Shown here: positions 7,072 to 14,012 of the stretch, in pieces | Position numbering within the stretch: position 1 is the first letter of the stretch | Layout: the number at the start of each line of letters is the position of its first letter | Source of the DNA: Physocladia obscura | Lineage: Eukaryota; Chytridiomycota; Chytridiomycetes; Chytridiales; Chytriomycetaceae | Assembly: GCA_027596945.1 (NCBI GenBank) | Contig: JADGJH010000827.1 | Span: 1 to 14,012, forward strand | Length of the DNA stretch: 14,012 nucleotides | Direction: 5' to 3' | Notes under the pieces: generated by a model | Told to the model about the DNA's origin: nothing | Seen by the model: the letters and a program-made list of their open reading frames with translations, nothing else | Databases searched by the model: none | Made by a program: the position numbers and the translations under genes

Positions 7072-9433
7072 ATGCAAGAATTGTACAACTGGTGAGATGA
7101 CAAAAGAACCTGATAAGCGGCTAACGTAACGATAAAAACCACTATACCATCGGTACCACCAGTGCTCAAGCATTGAGGCTATCGGGTGATTTGCGCGGAG
7201 CCGCGCAATGTCTGGAAGCTGTGTTTCTGGTTGATTCCAGACCAAACAACTCACAATCGATTGAAAAAAACACTGGCAAAAACGACGCAAAATCTGTTGT
7301 AAATTTAACGCCACTTTTCGCGCTACAAACGCGGATTCAACTTGCGCTTGTCCTGGCCGATGCTCTCGAGATTCATTCGCGCACTCAGTTGTCGCTTGGT
7401 GGGGAGCGGCATTCTCTCAATTCCCTGGTTGTTGCCGCAGACTCGCACATCCAGAAAGCATCCCTCTTAGCTGCAAAGGTGCTAAAAATCCCAATATTTT
7501 TGTGCTTTGCTTTTGTTAAAACATATCATTACCACAGCTTCCGTCGCATCCTGATCTGAAATGCCTTCTGGCGCACGCCCATGTTCGGCTTCTTCTTGCC
7601 GCTGACGCAAACAAAAACTTATCGGCCGCAAAACGCGTTCTTAAATTCGTGGCAGAAGAGGCTGCAGTCAGTCCTTCGTGTATTCATTGGCATTTCTTTT
7701 TTCTCTCGAAGTTGGCGCATTTGTTGATTTTGGAGCATGATTTCGTTGCTGCGCTTTCTTTGTTGACCGTCAACATTGCTGATGCTGATAAGCACATGAG
7801 CTCTGCACAAGACGACAAATCTCGTGTTCTTTTTGTGCAAGTTAAGGTTGAAAGAAAAAATTTCTGTTTTTTTTTGTTTTTGTTTTTTGTTACTGAAATA
7901 AAAACAGGGCTCGTTTTTGTTTCAAAAGCTTCATATATACTTGAGGATTCGCGATACCAAATCTGCCGCATCGCTTATTTTAACTGCGTTGGATCCGCTT
8001 TTTTCCGAAACTGTGAATATACCCAAACTTACTGAACTGAACCACACATATTGGTTGCTAAAAATCCTTCATGCGAGCCAAATTGCCAACCGAAAATCAT
8101 CAAAAGTCAATTTGGAAATTCTATTGGATATTGTTGAAAAGTCGGCCAATACTGAGGTGAATTTTGGCGAAACAGTGAATAATACTGATGCCGGACTTGA
8201 TGAAACCTGCCCTCCATCTATAGCTGTGAATATTCTATCGCGGAGTCAACGCGATGCCTTGACATACCTTCTTGCTGGTACGATACTTCGAGATTTCGAA
8301 TCTGCGCGTGCTTTGGAATATCTTGGCAAAAGTGAACAATTAGCAATGAAAGTGCTAGCAACGATTTCTGTTGGCAACGAGGAATATGATTGGTTTATTG
8401 AATACCGTATTTTGTGTTTTCACGCGCTTGTTGAAGCTAATTTACTGGCAGGAAATGTCAACTTGGCGGAACAGGTTTTTAATTTAAATTGCCAGTCATA
8501 TATATTCCAATCCTTGCTAATAATTTACGCCCATAGTCACTCCATTCAATGATATCCCAAATAAATTCAAGTCTTGCACCGGCAAATCCTGGGCAGCAAG
8601 ACGCTAATGCCTTTGCTATGACTCCACATTTGTCAACAGTTCTTCTAGATTCGGCGCTCATTCATCATGCACGCGGAGAAGTACAGGAAGCAAGTCGTTG
8701 CTACTTTGGGGCGGCAGCTGTGGCGGGAGACGTTGGACGAGCTTTTGTTGGCGAGGCACTGGAAGGGGTGATGCATGAGACGCGGGTTCTTGCAAGCTTT
8801 TGCAATGTGTTGATTTTGCTTGGGTCTGCATCGAATGCGAAAGATGGAGATGGAAAAATGGATCAAGATATTGTAAGTACGGCTTTTTTTCCCTTTCCTT
8901 TTTTTTTTTTTTTTTTTTTTAATTAAAAAAAAAAGGCTGAAAAACTACTGGACGAACTTGTTAAAGAAATTGAAGAACAGAATGACCTACACCAACGACA
9001 GCATCGGCAGAGCAATTCTCTCTCTACGGGAACAAACCACGTGTCAACAAGCATGGTAGATTGCGAGCATGTGACAGGAATAATGAAACTATGTATGGCG
9101 ATGCGAGCAAACTCTCAAAACGAAATCAAAAAAACGAAAATATATCTTCTCGAAGCATTGCGCACTACCGAAACGATCCTGTCGGTTCATCTGAAAATTG
9201 CAACTTTGACTTTGCTGAGCAATGTGTTCTTGGATACCGATGCTGTGCAGACCGAGAAAATGATACAAACAGCGTACAAGTTGGCAAAAAAGAGTGGGAA
9301 AGGTGTCAAGAATATGGCGCGCGTATGTACGAGTGTTATTGAAGAATTAACGCGGCGGAAAGATGAAAGGAGCGGCGATGGTCGTAGTCAAGAATCTGTT
9401 ACAGAAGGGAGTAAAAAATTGATGACGAAATGA
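7072..9433 (+). CDS. MAU2: Mau2/Scc4 cohesin-loading factor subunit
   Basis: Mau2/Scc4 binds Scc2/NIPBL, and the pair loads cohesin onto chromosomes. Six exons fit by signal and frame: 7072-7091, 7163-7478, 7538-7846, 7908-8474, 8537-8872 and 8936-9433. Introns are 59-71 nt, and the total is about 681 residues, within the usual family range. The whole length is helical, TPR-like sequence. Family-like blocks are LSGDLRGAAQCLEAVF at the N-terminus, the first helical hairpin ALQTRIQLALVLADAL, the central FFFLSKLAHLLILEHDF, and the C-terminal helices ALRTTETILSVHLKIATLTL and MIQTAYKLAKKSGKG. The start at 7072 (MQELYN) was chosen because its 20-nt exon is the only one giving the phase 2 needed by acceptor CACCAG at 7162, and a CTAAC branch site lies between. 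The donor of intron 3 could also be 7841 (three bases pairs of codons earlier, same phase). The gene begins 64 bp after the Sfr1-like stop. Confidence 0.8.
8873..8935 (+). other. Mau2 intron 5 with a long T homopolymer
   Basis: The donor GTAAGT and acceptor AAAAG are clear and preserve frame. Between them lies a run of about 22 T residues followed by AATTAAAAAAAAAA, a stretch prone to length error in sequencing and slippage in replication. Confidence 0.7.
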
Positions 9434-10293
9434 TTGATGATGCAGTTATATCTCCCTCTTCCTTATTATTCTTTTGACTTTTTTTTTTTTAGGCTCTTTT
9501 TTTTTCCTTTGCTACTTTCCTTTTTCTCTCTGCAATGTTGCTTATTTTTTTGCGGTCCTGTATTGTGTTTGTCAAATTTTCGTCGTTCGGTTCAAATTTT
9601 GTGAGAAAAAAAAGTTTGCGCGAAAAAAAGTTTTTTTATAAAAAATATTTTTTATATTGCATGACTAGTTTATATTACGTTGCTGGCACTGTATTACATA
9701 TGCAGTTTTTGGGAGTGATGGATCGGAAAAAAAAAGTTTTGTGCGACGATAGAGATTAAGGCTGTTTTGGGTGTATGGAGGAAAAAGTTTGGCGTTGATG
9801 CAGCAATCTATTTTTCTCTTTTCCTTTTTTGGACCCAAAATTCTCATTCCAAACAACGACCAAGGTAAACAAAACCAGGACAACGCTGATGGCCGCCATT
9901 AGCAAAGCGGAGAGTATAACATCCATTCTTTATCGGCACACTGGAAGAAGATGCAGTTGTGTTTTCCGGGCGGATAGCGTCGGAGTTTCTGCCCGCTTTG
10001 TTTCGTCCAGTGAAAGTTTGCTTCGGAAAAAAAATATTTTCTTTACGACCAAACAGGCGGATTTGCGGTGGCGAGCGGTGGAAATCACTAGATGAGTCCA
10101 GAGCAAAGCGCATAAAGAATAACGGGTTGGCGGCGGCGCAAAAGCGGAGACGGGAAAACCGTTGTGTTGTTTCGCCTACCTCTCATTTAATTGAATAAGC
10201 ACCAAACACAGGAGACATTCTTGGCTGCTTGCTTCCCTGTGTTTACTTGCGTTATACGAATCAAAAGAAAGTGCTGCATAAACTTGTTCTGCA
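9434..10293. other. 860-bp intergenic region: Mau2 3' end and Sfp1-like promoter/leader
   Basis: The left half (to about 9830) is T-rich, with poly(T) runs and no supported gene. No clear AATAAA follows the Mau2 stop closely. The right half is more GC-rich and carries upstream ATGs ahead of the Sfp1-like start: 9889 (68 codons, in GCTGATGGCCGCC context), 9951 (eight codons) and 10093 (seven codons). If transcribed as leader these are upstream ORFs. A donor-like CAAG/GTAAAC at 9872-9878 hints at a leader intron. Confidence 0.45.
10204..10244 (+). promoter_or_regulatory. 9-bp inverted repeat in the probable Sfp1-like leader
   Basis: AAACACAGG (10204-10212) and CCTGTGTTT (10236-10244) are perfectly complementary across a 23-base loop, 50 bp before the ATG at 10294. 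It could fold as an RNA hairpin in the leader or be a paired protein site. Confidence 0.35.
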
Positions 10294-12265
10294 ATGTCGT
10301 CAGTCACCACAAATTCACCACACAAACAAAACCAAGCTTATTTGCCACAACAAGAGCAGTCACAGCAACAGCAGCAACCACACACGCAAGCCTACGATTT
10401 ATCCGCATCGGGTCGTCTTTATGGCGAAAATCCCTCGGCCCACGAGAGAGAGCGAGACATTGCGTACAACCGTGGCCCCGATTTGATGCCAGTGCTCGAT
10501 AGTATTCCGCAACAACAACAACAACACCAACAACATCAACAGCAACATTATGACACCGATAATAATATCCTTCAAAACCAAACCCAAAACGGGCAGCAGC
10601 AAACCTACCAGCGCCTTCCTCAACTCCACTCAATCCAACAACAGCAGCAGTACCCGGAACAGCCACCGCACGCGCTTCCATTGCCGCACAGTGACCTGCA
10701 ACGCTCTTCACATCACGCACATCATCAGCAGCAACAACAACAACAATCGCAGCAGCAGCAGTACCATCATCACCCGCAGCCCTATCCTCCATATGCCCAG
10801 CCAACATCAGATTATCGCCAGAACCAAGAGCAGGAAACTAGCGATGTTCCACCCCCGCAAATGGTACAGCGAATCTCTCCATATATCTTAACGTTAAAGT
10901 TAATACCTTATCAAACAGGAAATGCAAAATTATGGACTTTACAATATGTACCAACCAAATCACACTGCTGTGGACCCGTATGGACACCACTCATACATGG
11001 CTGCTCCACAACCGGATCCAAGATACTTGGCGAACTCCATCCCGATTTCCGGCAGTTCTGCAGGAGGGCCTCAAGTTGGGGGTCAAATTGTCAGTGGACC
11101 ATCAGCCACTGCAGGCGCTGATGGATTTGGAGGGCATGTAAGTTTTAAATATTGTACCTTGTGTTCAAAGTTTTTTGTTAAATTGAATCTTATCTACAGG
11201 CTGCCCTGTCTCTTCCTTACTTGTCGCACCAGGAACCGTATGGAAATGACTATAATCAATCTTCTCATAGACCACATGCAACACACCATCATCACAACCT
11301 TCATCATCCTTACGGAGGAGGTGAATCGCCAAACAGCTCAAGTCCCAGTGGTAATAGTCGTAGAAAACCGAGAGGAAACCAAATCCAGCATCAGCCGCAG
11401 CAGCAGCTTCCACCGCAGCAGCAAATGCAAACGCATCCGCAGTTTTATATGGACCCTTCTCATCAACAACATTTGGAACCACATCATGCTATGTATACAC
11501 AGCATCCAGATGCAATGTACCATTCAAACAATCCAAATGGGTTTTACGATCCAAATGGGTTTGCAAATTCGAATGTCAGTTTTGATCCAGTGACTGGTGC
11601 TCCGCTTGGCCCGACTCAACAGCAGCAAGGATCCCAGAATAATGAAAGAAGTGCTGCTGCTGCTGCGCTGGTATCATCAATTGTTGCTGTTGACAATGGA
11701 AGAGGAAATAAAGTCTATAAATGCCCCAGACCATTGTGTACAAAGGTATTTTCCTTTTTTTTTTTTGTTTGGTCTAAAAAATTTGTTTTCTGTAATTGAA
11801 CACCAGGTTTACAAGAATCCAAACGGACTTAAATATCACCTTGACCGTGGGGCATGCGAAGTTGATCACGATGTAATGGAGGCGACGACTGGAATATCAC
11901 TCCACACCGACGATCCCACTGCGCTTTTCAATTTGCAACAGCAGGCACAACAAGCGTTGCAAACTGGATACGAAGCGTTTCCAGGTACAGGCGCCCCTCA
12001 GACACCGACTGGAGCGCGTGATCCGGTAGGGGGCGCGTCAACAGCAGCGCCCCCATCATCTGCTGGTGCCAACACGCCGCAAAACCTTACGGCTGCCTTA
12101 ATGGTTAGTGATGAAAGTCTCAAGATTGTTCATCGGCCGTATGGATGCAAGATTCATGGATGTGGAAAAAGGTATCAAAATTTGAATGGGCTCAAGTATC
12201 ACGCGAAGACTGCGCATCCCGGATTAGATTTTAAGGCGGATGTGTATGTGTTGTATCCATTTTGA
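10294..12265 (+). CDS. Sfp1-like C2H2-type zinc-finger transcription factor, glutamine-rich
   Basis: Sfp1-type factors control ribosomal-protein and ribosome-biogenesis genes and cell size in response to nutrients in yeasts. Exons 10294-10863, 10919-11137, 11200-11745 and 11807-12265 all join in phase 0 and give about 597 residues. Residues 1-190 are dominated by Gln/His runs, as in activation domains, with a second Gln/His/Pro-rich zone near 280-360. The fingers are C-terminal. Finger 1 is C438, C443, H456, C462 (CPRPLCTK, then YKNPNGLKYHLDRGAC), and it is split by the last intron. Finger 2 is C559, C564, H577, H582 (CKIHGCGKRYQNLNGLKYH). The repeated K.Y.N.NGLKYH core is the hallmark shared by Sfp1 and animal JAZF1. 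The protein stops soon after finger 2. Sfp1 is preferred if the host is a fungus; the subgroup cannot be settled by eye. Confidence 0.8.
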
Positions 12266-12280
12266 TTTTTTTTTTTTTTT

Positions 12281-12304
12281 TGATTTTTGATTTTTGATTT
12301 TTGA
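12281..12304 (+). repeat. short TGATTTT tandem repeat
   Basis: After a T-run, three to four copies of the 7-base unit TGATTTT follow each other just downstream of the Sfp1-like stop. Likely slippage repeat in the 3' UTR. Confidence 0.6.
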
Positions 12305-12350
12305 GTTCTTGTTTTACCTTCACTTCGGGCTTTCCGCGCAGCGTATCTTG

Positions 12351-12371
12351 AATAAAGTTGTTGCAACTTTA
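12351..12371 (+). terminator. poly(A) signal overlapping a stable hairpin (Sfp1-like 3' end)
   Basis: AATAAA at 12351-12356 overlaps TAAAGTTG (12353-12360), which is perfectly complementary to CAACTTTA (12364-12371) around a TTG loop. The signal is 86 bp past the stop, a normal distance for a 3' end. Confidence 0.5.
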
Positions 12372-12671
12372 CTGCGTTTTTGATGTCTTGTTTTAAAGTT
12401 TTGCGTGTTGTCGAGGTAAATAAAAAAATCCATCATAATATATATACGGCTTTTTTAAAAATTAGTAATATACAGAAATATTTTGCTCATTATTTAAAAA
12501 TAAAATAGTTTCTTTAAATAAAAAAAATATATATATGAATGGACACGTAACAAAAAAAAATCATTGAAATATGTGACTAAAATGATACCAGAATATTCAA
12601 GTAACTCAACTTCAAAAATTTACAAGAAATAGTTGATAGATGCAATCAAGCAAAAAATAAAATTAATATAT

Positions 12672-12677
12672 TTTATT
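12672..12677 (-). terminator. AATAAA poly(A) signal of the Thg1-like gene
   Basis: TTTATT on plus reads AATAAA on minus, about 131 bp beyond the Thg1-like stop codon. AT-rich surroundings make other copies possible. Confidence 0.35.
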
Positions 12678-12807
12678 CATTTGTATAAAACAACTAAAGT
12701 TACTTTAATTTGTATAAATTTGGTTTGGCAGAATGATAGAACCTCAAATTTCCATAAGTTATAACCAATAGAGTTGATGCTTTGCAATAGAACAAAAATT
12801 CGCGCAA

Positions 12808-13767
12808 TTAAAGCTTTATAACACCAGTTTTAAGATTGCATAGTACGCTCCCTTTGATGTAAACCAACACACCCCGATCCACAGTTAAATTCTCTCCCGT
12901 CTTTTGATCCACAGCATCAATCAAATGTCTTTGTCTCTGAACATAAACTCCATGAGCTTGATGATCCTCTAAAGGCAGTAATCCATTCTCATGCAATACT
13001 TTAACCTTTTCTACAGAATTCAACAAAGTCAGTCCCTTCTTTCCAGGCAAATTGCTCTTATGAACAGCATCACTCAATCCGTTCACAGTACAATCCTGCG
13101 CTCTCCACAAAATCAACTGGAACGCATCCTTTTCAGAATCCCACGAAGCTGCTCGCGCGTCGAAATGAACTGTAGGTCTCCATGACGAATCTTTCATGTT
13201 TTCCTTGTCCATTTCAATTTGCGATTCGCTCATGAAGGGCAATGGAACACCAAGTCGTATTAACTGTTGCATCAAAACCACGCTTGCAAACGACGCGCTC
13301 AGAGATACAAGTTTGTCTCGCTTCCCACCAAACGGATGTGGATTGTACACGGCTCTTGTTTCATTGTAATTCGGTTTCAATAGTAGTGTGATTTCATCCG
13401 ACTGAGTGAATCCATGTACCGCATGCATTTCAGTCATGAGCGCCAGCATCGTATTATGCATGGCAGTGGCAAAGAGTGGACTATACTTCTTGTCAGGAAA
13501 CAGCTGTTTGCTCTGCGTTGAGAAACCTTTAAGGTCCAAACGTAGTGAAATCCACTTGCTGGACTCGAGGAACTGTGTAACTTGCTTCTCTTTGGAAGTG
13601 CAAATATCGCCGAGGTTTGACCAGGTTGCTCTGCGGATGTCTGGCCAGCTTGTGTGGTTGTTGGAAGGAAGAGGTACCAGGTTGGCAGTAGAAAGAAGGG
13701 TGTAAATATCGAGAGGCTCGTCAGTTTTAAGAGTTGGAACAGTTGCCGTAAGATCCTTTTCACTCAT
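12808..13767 (-). CDS. Thg1-family 3'-5' nucleotide polymerase (Thg1-like protein)
   Basis: Thg1 enzymes add nucleotides in the 3'-5' direction. Canonical Thg1 adds the extra G(-1) to tRNA-His; Thg1-like proteins (TLPs) repair or edit tRNA 5' ends. The intact, intronless ORF encodes 319 residues against 237-298 for yeast and human Thg1. Family motifs appear in order: WISLRLDLKGF (72-82; the metal-binding Asp is D78), FTQSDE (120-125; second metal Asp D124), the helix RDKLVSLSASFASV (150-163), FDARAASW (202-209), WRAQDCTVNG (221-230) and LPLEDHQAHGVYV (264-276). Catalytic acidic residues are present. The canonical HINNLYN motif, used by Thg1 to recognise the tRNA-His anticodon, is replaced by TVNGLSD, and GRGF is KGF. 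This suggests a TLP or a divergent paralogue. The first roughly 70 residues are an extension without the basic, acid-free look of a mitochondrial presequence. Confidence 0.8.
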   Translation of the reverse strand: MSEKDLTATVPTLKTDEPLDIYTLLSTANLVPLPSNNHTSWPDIRRATWSNLGDICTSKEKQVTQFLESSKWISLRLDLKGFSTQSKQLFPDKKYSPLFATAMHNTMLALMTEMHAVHGFTQSDEITLLLKPNYNETRAVYNPHPFGGKRDKLVSLSASFASVVLMQQLIRLGVPLPFMSESQIEMDKENMKDSSWRPTVHFDARAASWDSEKDAFQLILWRAQDCTVNGLSDAVHKSNLPGKKGLTLLNSVEKVKVLHENGLLPLEDHQAHGVYVQRQRHLIDAVDQKTGENLTVDRGVLVYIKGSVLCNLKTGVIKL

Positions 13768-13912
13768 GCTGGTTATTGTTTTGATCTGGAGTTGCAGATA
13801 CTGGCTTTTTATCGTTTTTTCGTTGGTGATTCACCACCGCGCACTCAACCACAAGAAAATTTCATTGATTAATTTACAGCTGATTTCAAAAAGATTGATA
13901 AAGAAAAAAAAA
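13768..13912. promoter_or_regulatory. probable shared promoter between the Thg1-like gene and a divergent neighbour
   Basis: Only 145 bp separates the Thg1-like ATG (minus) from the proposed ATG of a plus-strand gene at 13913. A near-perfect palindrome, TGGTGA-T-TCACCA, lies at 13824-13836, close to the Thg1-like start, and is the most obvious candidate site. Confidence 0.35.
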
Positions 13913-14012
13913 ATGGAATTTCCGAAAATGTATGAAGTGGACTATTGTGGTCTATTATGGGGTCTCCTAAAACTAACTGGATTTACATAAAGGAATGGCA
14001 GTGATGAAGACA
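13913..14012 (+). CDS. possible first exons of a gene leaving the window on the right
   Basis: ATG at 13913 opens a 17-nt exon (MEFPK, then a split codon). Donor GTATGA starts at 13930, an ACTAAC branch-site match lies at 13972-13977, and acceptor AAAG ends at 13992, a 63-nt intron of the window's usual size. The join is in phase and continues as MNGSDED to the edge. Too little protein is present to name it. A tiny first coding exon is also seen in the Mau2 gene, which lends some support. Confidence 0.4.

Larger units (their letters stand above)
12266..12807. other. 542-bp convergent intergenic region
   Basis: Holds the 3' ends of the Sfp1-like gene (plus) and the Thg1-like gene (minus). Very AT-rich, with a GATTTTT simple repeat, a hairpin over a poly(A) signal, and AT dinucleotide runs near 12527-12536. 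No ORF or RNA gene was seen. Confidence 0.6.

Noticed and set aside
9959..10198. Basic 79-codon ORF upstream of the Sfp1-like gene
   Set aside because: It starts with GTG, has no domain, and overlaps another open frame; more likely leader sequence.
10304..10807. Long minus-strand ORF (167 codons) opposite the Sfp1-like exon 1
   Set aside because: It mirrors the CAA/CAG-rich coding strand, giving Val/Ala/Leu-rich sequence; it is an antisense shadow of the Gln-rich exon.
13558..13767. Mitochondrial targeting presequence on the Thg1-like protein
   Set aside because: The N-terminus holds several Asp/Glu residues in the first 20 positions and few Arg; it does not look like a classical presequence, though other import signals are not excluded.
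3748..13930. ATGGAATTTCC shared at about 3749 and 13913, as a possible dispersed repeat
   Set aside because: Only 11 bases are identical, and flanks do not align; likely coincidence.

Overview
The window reads as nuclear DNA of a fungus, probably an early-diverging one such as a chytrid-grade lineage. That placement is inference. Genes are split by many short GT-AG introns, mostly 51-71 nt and often with a CTAAC/ACTAAC-type branch site. Intergenic DNA is very AT-rich. The recognisable proteins are fungal-type: an Sfr1/Mei5-like recombination mediator, a Mau2/Scc4 cohesin loader, an Sfp1-like zinc-finger regulator and a Thg1-family 3'-5' polymerase. There are no operons, ribosome binding sites, rRNA or recognisable tRNAs.

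Left third (1-4057): accessory-looking and largely decayed. It opens with a possible last exon of a gene entering from the left. Next comes an AT-rich tract holding three (perhaps four) diverged GC-rich hairpin units. Then follows a cluster of small ORFs: a SANT/Myb-like ORF and an acidic S/D/E/Y-rich ORF broken by one stop (both minus), then a RING-finger ORF with in-frame stops and two frameshifted remnants of unknown proteins (all plus). The arrangement around 2011-2405 looks like a divergent promoter inside an old inserted element, possibly viral or transposon-derived; no polymerase, integrase, capsid or terminal repeat identifies it.

Centre (4058-9433): two host genome-maintenance genes head to tail with only 64 bp between stop and start. 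The first encodes a protein of about 944 residues whose C-terminus matches Sfr1/Mei5 (Swi5 partner, Rad51 helper) and whose long N-terminus is low-complexity. The second is a six-exon Mau2/Scc4 gene of about 681 residues, beginning with a 20-nt coding exon.

Right third (9434-14012): a long intergenic/leader region, a four-exon glutamine-rich Sfp1-like regulator (about 597 residues), a convergent intergenic region with a hairpin on a poly(A) signal, and an intronless minus-strand Thg1-like gene (319 residues). The far right edge probably holds the first exon of a divergent gene sharing the Thg1-like promoter.

The host genes cover recombination, cohesin loading, growth control and tRNA 5'-end addition or repair; apart from the Sfr1-Mau2 adjacency nothing shows that they act together. 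Exon joins are read by eye from splice signals and frame; several have alternatives, stated in the entries.
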